A stretch of DNA of 64,000 nt, from positions 496,001 through 560,000 of the forward strand of contig NZ_WJIE01000002.1 of the NCBI RefSeq assembly GCF_009649845.1, given 5' to 3'. The notes under the pieces were generated by a model. It saw nothing but the letters and a program-made list of their open reading frames with translations, made no database searches and was not told the DNA's origin. Position 1 is the first letter of the stretch; the number at the start of each line of letters is the position of its first letter. This DNA comes from Polyangium spumosum. Its GTDB lineage: Bacteria; Myxococcota_A; Polyangia; Polyangiales; Polyangiaceae. The translations under genes were made by a program, and so were the position numbers. Of the stretch, positions 45,124 to 54,384 are shown in pieces.

Positions 45124-46485
45124 CTAGATACGAGACCGCACGAGGATTTCGCGGCGCAGATCCGAGCCCTCACCGAGGCCCTCGACGAGGGCGTCCGCGG
45201 GGCACTGCCCCTTCTCGACGAGGCTGCCGAGCCGCGCGAGGTGCACGCGCTCGTCCTTGCCATTGCGCATCCGAGCGCGCCGCGCGAGCCCGCCCTCGGC
45301 GATGACGAGGACACGCTCCGCGAGCGCGGCCAGCCGCTCGCCCCGGAACGTCGCCTCGAGCGCCTGCTGGGTGATCGCAGGGCGAAGGGCCTCGAGCTCG
45401 GCGAAGGTAAAACTCTCCGTGAGCGCCTCGGCCTCGTCGAGCGCGCGGTCGTCGTAGAGGATGCCCGTCCAGAGCGCAGGCAGCGCGCAGGTGAGCGCCG
45501 CCGACTGCGAGTCCGCGCCACGGACCTCGATCGTGCGCTTGAGCCGCACCTCGGGGAAGAGCGTGTTGAGGTGCGTCTGCCAGTCGGTCGAGGTCGCGTG
45601 ATGACCCCGAAAACCATGCTTCAAGAAGCTACGGAAGGACTGGCCCGTGTTCTCCAGGACGACGTCGCCGCGCTTGATGAGGAACATCGGCGCGTCGAGC
45701 GCCCACTCGACGTAGTCGACGAACCGCTTGCCCCGCTCGAGCACGTTCTCGAGCAGCCCCTGCCGCGCAGGATCCACGTCGAGCCACGTGAGCGCGCGAC
45801 GGCTCTTGCCGCCCCAGAGCGCGCCCTCGACGAAGGGGGAGTTCGCGAACATCGCCGTCACCACGGGCGAGAGCCGCAGCGAGACGCGGAGCGCGCGCAT
45901 GGCGCCCTCCTCGCTCGAGTAGTCGAAGTTCGCCTGCACCGTGGCCGTGCGGCGCATCATGTCGAGGCCGCCGGTCCCCACGGTCGGCAGGTAGCGGCGC
46001 ATGATGCCGTACCGAGACTTCGGCACCCACGGCAGCTCGTCCTGCCGCGCGAGCGGATGGAAGCCGATGCCGAGCCAGCTCAGGTTGAGCTCGCCGGAGA
46101 TGTCGCGCAGCTCCGCGAGATGTCCGCTCATCTCGAGGCAGATCTGGTGGACGTTGTCGAACGCCGCGCCGGAGAGCTCGAGCTGGCCCCCAGGCTCCAG
46201 GGTCACGGACGCGCCCGCGCGCTCGAGGGCGATGATCGGCCCGGTCGCGGACTCGCGGTCCATCTTCCAGCCATGACGCTCGACGAGCGCCTCGAGCACC
46301 GTGAGGACGCTGCGCGCGCCCTCGTAAGGGAGCGGGTCGCCCGTCGTCGTGTCGACGCCGAACTTCTCGGCCTCCGCGCCGATGCGGTATCGATCCCGCG
46401 GCTTCATGGCCGCGTGGAAGGGGATGAGGAGATCGTCGATGCCGCGGATGATCTCCGCCTGATTCGAGAGGCTCGCTTCGGCCAT
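45124..46485 (-). CDS. Glutamate-cysteine ligase, plant/alphaproteobacterial (GCS2) type
   Basis: 453 residues. GAEAEKFGVD near residue 36 and LEPGGQLELSGAAF near 100 are signature segments of the GCS2 family, with conserved Glu residues for metal and ATP. The later TATVQANFDY and LKRTIEVRGAD also match. It makes gamma-glutamylcysteine, the first step of glutathione or an alternative thiol. No glutathione synthetase is in the window. ATG 46485 begins the family sequence. It is downstream of the HMT-like gene by 34 bp, so the two may form an operon around sulfur metabolism. Confidence 0.9.
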   Translation of the reverse strand: MAEASLSNQAEIIRGIDDLLIPFHAAMKPRDRYRIGAEAEKFGVDTTTGDPLPYEGARSVLTVLEALVERHGWKMDRESATGPIIALERAGASVTLEPGGQLELSGAAFDNVHQICLEMSGHLAELRDISGELNLSWLGIGFHPLARQDELPWVPKSRYGIMRRYLPTVGTGGLDMMRRTATVQANFDYSSEEGAMRALRVSLRLSPVVTAMFANSPFVEGALWGGKSRRALTWLDVDPARQGLLENVLERGKRFVDYVEWALDAPMFLIKRGDVVLENTGQSFRSFLKHGFRGHHATSTDWQTHLNTLFPEVRLKRTIEVRGADSQSAALTCALPALWTGILYDDRALDEAEALTESFTFAELEALRPAITQQALEATFRGERLAALAERVLVIAEGGLARRARMRNGKDERVHLARLGSLVEKGQCPADALVEGLGEGSDLRREILVRSRI

Positions 46486-46519
46486 CGTGGGTGGTTCTGT
46501 TCGGAGGGGGTCTACGGAT

Positions 46520-47464
46520 CTACACGGCCTGCGGCCACATCGGTGAGCGCTCCGAGCCGGACCCCTTCGGACCGAACGCACGCGCGAGGACAGCCACGTG
46601 TTTCGCCGTGGTGCCAGCGCCACCTCCGACGAACCTCGCGCCTCCGTCGACCAGACGTTTACACGCCATGACCCACGCATCCACCGATGTCGTGGTGTCT
46701 GGTACGCCATGTTGACACTCGGGGCTCGCCGCGAGCAGCACGCCGACGCGAGGCGCCCCCGCGCGCGTCACGATGTCGAGCGCGACCTTGGCCGCGCCCT
46801 CGCTCGGCACGTCGACGAGCACGGCATGCACCCCGGCCTCGACCGCGGCGCGTGCCCCCTCCTCCAGCGAATCACCATCGACGACTCGCTCGCCGTCCGT
46901 CGACTCGAGCAAGGCCCACGTCGGGAGCTGCGTGGCGCACGCGCTCACGATGGCCGAGAGCCTCGCCATCCGCGCGAGCTGCGTGCCATGCCGGAAGGCC
47001 TCCGGCGAGAAGCCCCGCGCGATGATGAGCTCGCAACCCGACGTCGACAGGCGCGTCGCGTGCATCGCGTACTCTTCGGTGATCCGCTCCGGCAGCGCCG
47101 GCGCGATCCAGCGCGCCCCGAGCAGGCCCGCCACCACGACCGACCGCGGCGCGGCGCTCGCCGCCTCGATCGCGAGGTCGACCGCCGTGCCCGTGAGCGC
47201 GGCCGAGCGGAACGCCATGCCGATCTGGGCGAGCGCCCGCGGCATCGTCTCGTCCGTGACCGCCACGATCACGTCCGCTCCCGCCGTGATCTCCTGCCGG
47301 TAGTGCTCGGAGACGGCGCCGGGGTTCTCGCGCACGGCGCGCCCGAGCGGCGCCGCGCCGGAGGTCTCCACGCCCCTCGCCGCGAAGGACGAGACCGGAT
47401 CGCCACCCAGGACGAGCGGGCGCCCCGCTTCGAGGCGGGTCAGGAGGGCATCGAGAGAGCTCAC
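46520..47464 (-). CDS. Homocysteine S-methyltransferase-like protein lacking zinc cysteines
   Basis: 314 residues, GTG start. The overall order of strands and helices follows the homocysteine methyltransferase barrel (LVLGGDPVSSF at the start, AGADVIVAVT, and the last FVGGGAGTTAKHVAVLARA). The last segment corresponds to the family GGCCGTTPEHI signature, but both Cys are replaced by Gly and Ala, and the earlier Asn-Cys ligand is also absent (VLVDVPSE). Zinc-dependent methyl transfer is therefore unlikely. It may be a regulatory or repurposed barrel. Being next to glutamate-cysteine ligase suggests sulfur or thiol metabolism. Confidence 0.65.
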   Translation of the reverse strand: MSSLDALLTRLEAGRPLVLGGDPVSSFAARGVETSGAAPLGRAVRENPGAVSEHYRQEITAGADVIVAVTDETMPRALAQIGMAFRSAALTGTAVDLAIEAASAAPRSVVVAGLLGARWIAPALPERITEEYAMHATRLSTSGCELIIARGFSPEAFRHGTQLARMARLSAIVSACATQLPTWALLESTDGERVVDGDSLEEGARAAVEAGVHAVLVDVPSEGAAKVALDIVTRAGAPRVGVLLAASPECQHGVPDTTTSVDAWVMACKRLVDGGARFVGGGAGTTAKHVAVLARAFGPKGSGSERSPMWPQAV

Positions 47465-47665
47465 GTCATCTCACAGGGTTTCGGGGGCCGAGGAGGAATG
47501 TCCAAGATCGGCCGAAATCCGTTCGACAGCAGGACGAACCTTCGTCCCCTTCTACCACTTCACCTGGAAACACGGAACGGGAGACGCGGCAGCCACGTGC
47601 ATTTCCCGTCCCGGTCGGCCCGCGGGCCGTCATGCGCATGTCACGCGACGCCGCACGCCCGCGCC

Positions 47666-50470
47666 TCACGCCGCCCGCGGGGAGGCCGCCTGCCCGCTCC
47701 CCCGTCCCCCACGCTTGGGGAGGAACTTCCGGTCGAACAGGCGGACGCGACGGACGAAGAGGTCGAGGAGGAAGACCACGATCGCCGCGTACACGAAGCG
47801 GGTCCAGAGCTCCTCGTGGTACGTCACCTTCTCGCCGGCGGGATCGAAGATCGCCTGCACGGAGGCAGGATCGACGGTCGCGCCCGTGGCGAGGGCCGCC
47901 TTCTCGAGCGTGGAGAGATCGGCCTCGAAGCTCGCGTACTCCTTCGGATACGGGTTCGACACGTGGCCGAAGCTCACGGCGACCTGCTTCATCGCCCCGC
48001 CCTCCGCCTCGCGCATGTGCTCGGCCCGGAGCAGGAAGGAGCCGTACTTGTCGAGCGGAAGATCGATCTCGTACCGACCGGGCGCCGTCTGCCGGAAGTC
48101 GACGACCTTCGTCTCGCCGCCCGGCTGGATGATGGAGAGCTTCGAGGTCAGGTTGTTCTCGAAGCGCTCGTCGGCGCCGAAGGCGTCCACGGAGGCGCGC
48201 AATCGCCCGCCCACGACCTCGGCCTTCATGTCGAGCTCACGCCGGTGCTTCTGCCGCATGTGCTCGTGCACGAGCTGGCCCCAGAAGCGCTCGAACCCCG
48301 GCCACCGGAGCCACTCGACCGCCCAGCGTGACTTCACGTCGCTCGTCCACGCGAGCGTCCAGCCGAGCCCCACGCGCCAGCGCGCGAGGATGGGCTCGCC
48401 CGTGTCGCTCTGCAGGAGCTCGACCGCGGGCGGCGGCTTCATCTTCGTCGAGACGTAGCCGTGCAGGTTCGGCGCGGTGCGCACGTCGACGCCCCGCAAG
48501 AAGGCCGCGTCGCCGACCTGCGTGACGGGGAACCACTCCTCGACCGCGGCGGCGCGCGCGATCATCTCCGTCTCTTTCGTGAAGATGCGCGGCAGGTTGT
48601 TCGCGTCGGCGACGGCGTGGTAACGGCCGCCGCCGACGTCGGCGATCATCTTGAGGAGCTGCTCGTCCACGTCGCCGCCGAGGCCGACGGTCGTCACCGT
48701 GATCGACTCGGCGATCATGGCCGAGACGAGATCCCGGATGCCCGAGCTCGAGGCCTTGCCGTCCGTCATGAGCACGACGTGCTTCTTGCGAGCCTGCGTG
48801 ACCGTGAGGTCCTGGTAGGCCGCGTCGAGCGCGGGGAAGATCTCGGTACCGCCGCCCGGCTGGATCCGCGCGATGTCGCCCGCGATCCGCGAGCGGTTGC
48901 GCGCGGACTGCATCTTCACGTACCGCGTCGGCGCCGTGTCGAAGGCGATGACCTCGAGCAGATCGTCGGATGAGAGCACCCCCGCCGTCGCCTTCGCCGC
49001 GGCCTTCGCCATCTCCAGCGGCAGGCCGGTCATCGAGCCGGAGCGATCCATGACGAGCACCAGCGCGACGCTCGGCATCTCCTTCTTGCGCTCGTTGTCC
49101 ATGCGGACCGGCAAGATCCGCTCGATCGTCGTGTGGTACCAGCCGCCGAGCCCGTAGCCCGCCTCGCCGCCGGCGAAGAGGAAGCCGCCGCCGAGGTCTC
49201 GCACGTACGTCTCGATGAGCTCCTGCGCCTGCAGCGACACCGCGTCCTTCGGCGTATCGCTCAGGATCACGAAGTCGAAGCGCTCGATCTCCTTCACCGA
49301 GGCCGGGAAGCCCGCGGGCGGGCGCACGTCGACGTCGAGCTGCTGCGCCGTGAGCGCGCTCGACAGCGGCCCCGCGTGCTGCGGCGTGCCCTCGACGTAG
49401 AGCACCGCCGGGCGTCCGGGCACGTCGATCGTGGTCGCGTACTTGTTGTTCTCCTTGAACTTGTCGGCCGGGATCTCGTCGAGCTCGAACGCGTACGTCA
49501 CCTGGCCCGCGATACGCACGACGCTCTTGAAGACGACGTCGTTCGGCCCGGCCTTCAGATCGAGCTCCTTGATGCCCTCGAGGCCGTTCAGCGCCTCGCC
49601 CTGGTAGAGCCGCGCGCGCGCCTTCGTCGGCCGCGTCGCGTAGATGTCGGCGTGGATCGCGAACGTCTCGCCGACCTTCACGCGCTCGGGCATCTTGAGC
49701 TCGCGCACGGCCACCTCGGGCGGCGCGGGCCTGCGGTACGGGACCGTGAAGAGCTTGATCCCGAACTCCTTGGCGCGGTTCGACTCGGCGAGGATGTCGC
49801 CCTCGGTCTGCACGCCGTCCGTGAGGAGCACGGCGCGCTTGAGGTAGCCCTGCGGATAGAGGCCGTACGCGAGCTGGAGCGCGGCCTGCAGGTTCGACCC
49901 CGCGCCGAGCGACTCCGCTTGCGCCTTGTCCGTGCTCTCGTGCCGCGTGATCGGCGGAGGTTTTTCGTTCTCCGCGCCCTCGCCCGGCGGCCCTTCCACG
50001 AGGCGTGGCCGCTTCGCGAACGTGACGAGCTTGACGATCCCGTCCTTCGGTTTCTCGGCCCAGGCCCGCTGCACGGCCGCGCGCGCGTCGTCGAGCGCCT
50101 CGTCCGTCACGGAGTCCGAGACGTCGACGAGGTAGACGGTGCAGACCTTCTCGGTCGTGGCCGTACGCGCGAGCCGCGAGAGGCCGAGCGCGAGCAGCAC
50201 GACGAACGTGATCCTGAGGAGCACCGAGAGCACGCGCTGCGGCCACGGCAGATCGGCGAGCGACTGCGAGAGGACACCGACGAACCAGGGCGCGAGCAGG
50301 ATCGCCCCGAGCATCTTCGGGTTGAGCAGCTCGTAGGTGACCCCGCCGCGCACCCACGTCAGCGTGGGATCGGGGTGGAGCAGGACGAAGCGCCGATAGG
50401 CCCAGAAGAGGAGCCCTGCGAGCGCGAGGCAGGTCGTTGCCCAAGCGATGACCCGGAGGCGCTTTTTCAA
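47666..50470 (-). CDS. Large VWA-domain membrane protein (Bat-like operon)
   Basis: 934 residues. Two membrane helices start the chain (VIAWATTCLALAGLLFWAYR and ILLAPWFVGVLS region), then VWA-like segments. YLVDVSDSVTDEALDD is a partial MIDAS, and VLVMDRSGSMTGLPLEMAKA (about 475) is a complete one with DxSxS. A GATase-like region (VILSDTPKDAVSLQAQELIE) lies between them, and a last helix before the C-terminus (FVYAAIVVFLLDLFVRRVRL) anchors it. TTG 50470 is chosen as start: GGAGGG lies upstream and TTGA overlaps the stop of the preceding gene. It is probably a cation-dependent adhesive scaffold of the MoxR-linked system. Confidence 0.83.
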   Translation of the reverse strand: MKKRLRVIAWATTCLALAGLLFWAYRRFVLLHPDPTLTWVRGGVTYELLNPKMLGAILLAPWFVGVLSQSLADLPWPQRVLSVLLRITFVVLLALGLSRLARTATTEKVCTVYLVDVSDSVTDEALDDARAAVQRAWAEKPKDGIVKLVTFAKRPRLVEGPPGEGAENEKPPPITRHESTDKAQAESLGAGSNLQAALQLAYGLYPQGYLKRAVLLTDGVQTEGDILAESNRAKEFGIKLFTVPYRRPAPPEVAVRELKMPERVKVGETFAIHADIYATRPTKARARLYQGEALNGLEGIKELDLKAGPNDVVFKSVVRIAGQVTYAFELDEIPADKFKENNKYATTIDVPGRPAVLYVEGTPQHAGPLSSALTAQQLDVDVRPPAGFPASVKEIERFDFVILSDTPKDAVSLQAQELIETYVRDLGGGFLFAGGEAGYGLGGWYHTTIERILPVRMDNERKKEMPSVALVLVMDRSGSMTGLPLEMAKAAAKATAGVLSSDDLLEVIAFDTAPTRYVKMQSARNRSRIAGDIARIQPGGGTEIFPALDAAYQDLTVTQARKKHVVLMTDGKASSSGIRDLVSAMIAESITVTTVGLGGDVDEQLLKMIADVGGGRYHAVADANNLPRIFTKETEMIARAAAVEEWFPVTQVGDAAFLRGVDVRTAPNLHGYVSTKMKPPPAVELLQSDTGEPILARWRVGLGWTLAWTSDVKSRWAVEWLRWPGFERFWGQLVHEHMRQKHRRELDMKAEVVGGRLRASVDAFGADERFENNLTSKLSIIQPGGETKVVDFRQTAPGRYEIDLPLDKYGSFLLRAEHMREAEGGAMKQVAVSFGHVSNPYPKEYASFEADLSTLEKAALATGATVDPASVQAIFDPAGEKVTYHEELWTRFVYAAIVVFLLDLFVRRVRLFDRKFLPKRGGRGSGQAASPRAA

Positions 50471-52362
50471 ACCGTCACCCTCCGATGGTACGTGAGCCAC
50501 TCGATCGCGGTGACGAGGAGCACCGCGGCGAGCAAGTAGATCCAGATCTCGCGACGCACGCCGACCTTGAACTCACCCACGGCGCCGGCCGCCCGCCCTC
50601 CGACGACGAGCTCCGTCGCGGGCTTGATCTCGCTCTCGGCAGGATCGACGAGGTTCGCCGCGAAGGTCGTGACCTCGTCCGGACCCGTGGACAGCTTGTA
50701 AAAGCCCGCTTGCTGGCCGAGGAAGACCGCGCGGCCGTCCTTCACGGGCACGTCGCGCTTCGCCCCGTCGGGCATCTCGAGCGTCGCGATCTGCGCCGCG
50801 GACGAGGCCGGGATCTGCCAGACCGTGCCCGTACGGAACGAGGAGATGTACTGGACGTCCTCCTCGACGAACTCGTTGATCGTGTTGAGCAGGAAGAGCG
50901 GCCAGGAGATCCGGAGCGGGAAATCGCTCTCGCGGATGTCGAAGCCCAGCGCGACGAACTTCACGCCCGCGCGGCTGCCGGCGATGAGGATCGGGCCCTT
51001 GTAGCTCCGGCCGATCACCTTGTCCTCCTTCTCGCCCTTCAGCGGACGCGCGCGCCCGATGTTGACGTCCGAGAGGACCGTGTAGCGGAGGATCGGGTGC
51101 TTCTCGTCGAGCTCGTCGAAGCCGAGCCGATAGTTCGGATCCGTATCTTCGACGGGCTTGCCCACCTCGAACGGCACGTTCTCGCCCGAGGGGTTCAGGT
51201 AGAGCAGGCTGCCGCTGCCCGGCGTGACGTTCGGCGTCACGCCGTCGAAGATGGTCACGTCGAAGTTGCCCTTCGCAGGATACTTCGAGGGATCGACGCT
51301 CGTGACCTCGAGGTACTCGTCGAGCAGGAGCGCCGCTTCGAGGAACATGTTGCCCGTGGTCACGACCTGCACGCGCGCGCGCCTGCGCTCCGGCAAGAGC
51401 GCGAACGCGTGATCGTCGGCGGGCAGATCGTCGCGGCTCCCGTTCGCGTAGGCGATCTTTGCTTCGAGCGTCTTCGACGCACCCGAGAGGTTCGGATAGA
51501 AGCGCGGCAGCCGCTCCTTCGGGCCGAGCCGGATCTGCGAGAGGTCCGTGAGCTGCCCGTCGCCGAAGAGCGAGAGCTCGACGTCCACGGCTTCGTCGTT
51601 CGTGTTCGTGACCTCGAGCATCACCTCGTAGCGGCTCTTGTCGAGCGGGTAACGCCGCACGGAGAAGCCCGTGATCGCCACGTTCGCCGAGCGTGATCCG
51701 ATGGGCACGAAGGAGAGGCGCACGTCGCCGAGCTCCACCGGGCCGGCCGCGTCGACGGTGGGTCCGAGCGCGCCGTCCGACACGACGATGATCTCCGGTG
51801 AAGAGAGCCCCCGCAGCGTATCGACCCCGAAGCGCAGGCCCCGCGCGAAGTCAGCGCCCGCGTCCGTCGCCTTGATCGAAGCGACGGCCGCCTCGAGGTC
51901 GGGGATCTCGCTCGTCATCGTGGAGAGCGGCGTCACGGCCGCGTCCATCTGCGCGACGAGCATGCGATCGCTGCCGGAGAGGCCGCGGACCATCCGCTTG
52001 ACCTCCTCCTTCGCGGCCTCGATGCGCGAAGGCGCGGCGTCGGTGGCCTTCATGCTCGCGCTCGCGTCGACGAGCACGAGGATGTTCCGGCCCTCGAGGA
52101 TGTTCGCCGCGGGCCGCGGATCCCCGAGCGCGAGCAGGAGCAGCGCGAGCAGCGCGAGCTGCAGGAGGAGCGAGAGGAGGCGCTTCAACTGCGAGAAGAG
52201 GCTCGTCGCCTCCTTGTCGCGCAGGATGCGCTCCCAGAGCTTCTCGAAGGGCACGGCGACGGGCCGCCGGCGGAGCTTCAGGATGTAGAAGACGACGACC
52301 ACGGCGCCGGCGAGGGCGCCGATCTGCAGCAGGGTCGCGAGCGGGACGCCGACGAAATGCAT
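50467..52362 (-). CDS. BatA-type protein: membrane anchor plus VWA domain
   Basis: 631 residues. Residues 1-90 match the BatA N-terminal domain: two hydrophobic helices with PVAVPFEKLWERILRDKEA between them. The VWA domain follows with MIDAS DASASMKATDAA. The C-terminal half is beta-rich with SRAGVKFVALGFDIRESDFP, similar to an aerotolerance operon protein, and ends in a helix (IWIYLLAAVLLVTAIEWLTY). It is coupled to the next gene by a 4-bp overlap and lies 3 bp after the DUF58 gene. Members work with MoxR ATPases. Confidence 0.87.
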   Translation of the reverse strand: MHFVGVPLATLLQIGALAGAVVVVFYILKLRRRPVAVPFEKLWERILRDKEATSLFSQLKRLLSLLLQLALLALLLLALGDPRPAANILEGRNILVLVDASASMKATDAAPSRIEAAKEEVKRMVRGLSGSDRMLVAQMDAAVTPLSTMTSEIPDLEAAVASIKATDAGADFARGLRFGVDTLRGLSSPEIIVVSDGALGPTVDAAGPVELGDVRLSFVPIGSRSANVAITGFSVRRYPLDKSRYEVMLEVTNTNDEAVDVELSLFGDGQLTDLSQIRLGPKERLPRFYPNLSGASKTLEAKIAYANGSRDDLPADDHAFALLPERRRARVQVVTTGNMFLEAALLLDEYLEVTSVDPSKYPAKGNFDVTIFDGVTPNVTPGSGSLLYLNPSGENVPFEVGKPVEDTDPNYRLGFDELDEKHPILRYTVLSDVNIGRARPLKGEKEDKVIGRSYKGPILIAGSRAGVKFVALGFDIRESDFPLRISWPLFLLNTINEFVEEDVQYISSFRTGTVWQIPASSAAQIATLEMPDGAKRDVPVKDGRAVFLGQQAGFYKLSTGPDEVTTFAANLVDPAESEIKPATELVVGGRAAGAVGEFKVGVRREIWIYLLAAVLLVTAIEWLTYHRRVTV

Positions 52363-52365
52363 GGC

Positions 52366-53313
52366 CTACCGGAGGAAGCCGCCGCGGCGGAAGACGCGGA
52401 GGATGAGCTCGTCGAAGGACACGTCGACGTCGGCGCGGAAGTAACTCACCTGGCGCGTGGTGCAGAACCGCTGCGCCTCCTCCAGGTAGCCGTCGTACGC
52501 CTGCTGGTATTTCTCGAGCACCTTGGCCGTGACCGTGACCTCGCGCTCCGCGCCCGTCTCGCAGTCGTAGACGCGCACGTCGCCCTTGATGTCGGGCTTC
52601 GCGTCGTTCTTGTCGACGAGGTGGATCACGTAGGGCTCGAAGCGGTTGAAGCGCAGCACGTTGATCCCGCGCTCGAAGCCCTCCGGATCGTAGAGATCGG
52701 TGAGCAGCACGGCGAGGCCGCGGCGCTTGTGCTGGGCGACGAAGGTCTTCATCGCCGCGCCGAGATCCGTCGCGCCCTCGGCCTTCACGCCGTTGAGGAA
52801 GCGGAAGATGCGGAAGATGCGCGCCTTGCCGCGTGTCGTCGGCATCCGCCCGCTGATCTCGTCGGTCGCCGCGACGATCGCGATCCTGTCGAGGTTCGCG
52901 AGCCCCACGTACGCGAGCGCCGCGCAGAGCCGCTTCGCCTGCCGGAGCTTCTCGCCCTCGCCGAAGCCCATCGACGAGGACGTGTCGAGGATGAAGTAGA
53001 TCGCGAGATCCTCTTCCTCCTCGTAGAGCCGGATGAGCAGCCGATCGAACTTCTGGTAGGCGTTCCAGTCGAGGTAACGGATGTCGTCGCCGGGCGCGTA
53101 GTCGCGGTGATCGGCGAACTCGATGCCCGAGCCCGTCTTCTTCGTCCGCCGCTCCGCGCGCATCGCGCCCGAGAAGACGCGGCGGCTCACCATCGCGAGG
53201 TACTCGAGCTTGCGCTGGAACTCGTCGTCGAAGAGGTCGTCTTCGCCGCTCGCGCCGCCGCGGCGCAAGGACGGCTTGTCGGGCCGGAGCCCCAGGAACT
53301 CGAGCACACCCAT
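52366..53313 (-). CDS. DUF58 family protein
   Basis: 315 residues. The DUF58 signature is present: GSGIEFADHRDYAPGDDIRY, then DWNAYQKFDRLLIRLYEEEE, followed by a VWA-like half with ILDTSSSMGFGEGEK (MIDAS-like) and a C-terminal AVLLTDLYDPEGF. The ATG at 53313 precedes MGVLEFLGL. It is cytoplasmic, with no anchor. In this operon class DUF58 sits between MoxR and the BatA-like proteins, as here, and may be a substrate or adaptor of MoxR. Confidence 0.92.
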   Translation of the reverse strand: MGVLEFLGLRPDKPSLRRGGASGEDDLFDDEFQRKLEYLAMVSRRVFSGAMRAERRTKKTGSGIEFADHRDYAPGDDIRYLDWNAYQKFDRLLIRLYEEEEDLAIYFILDTSSSMGFGEGEKLRQAKRLCAALAYVGLANLDRIAIVAATDEISGRMPTTRGKARIFRIFRFLNGVKAEGATDLGAAMKTFVAQHKRRGLAVLLTDLYDPEGFERGINVLRFNRFEPYVIHLVDKNDAKPDIKGDVRVYDCETGAEREVTVTAKVLEKYQQAYDGYLEEAQRFCTTRQVSYFRADVDVSFDELILRVFRRGGFLR

Positions 53314-53327
53314 GGCGACGACGGTCC

Positions 53328-54332
<1,005 letters not shown>

Positions 54333-54384
54333 CTCTTCCCCTGTCGTTCTACTTGGAAAAACCAATCGTGCCCGCCCGCGCCGC

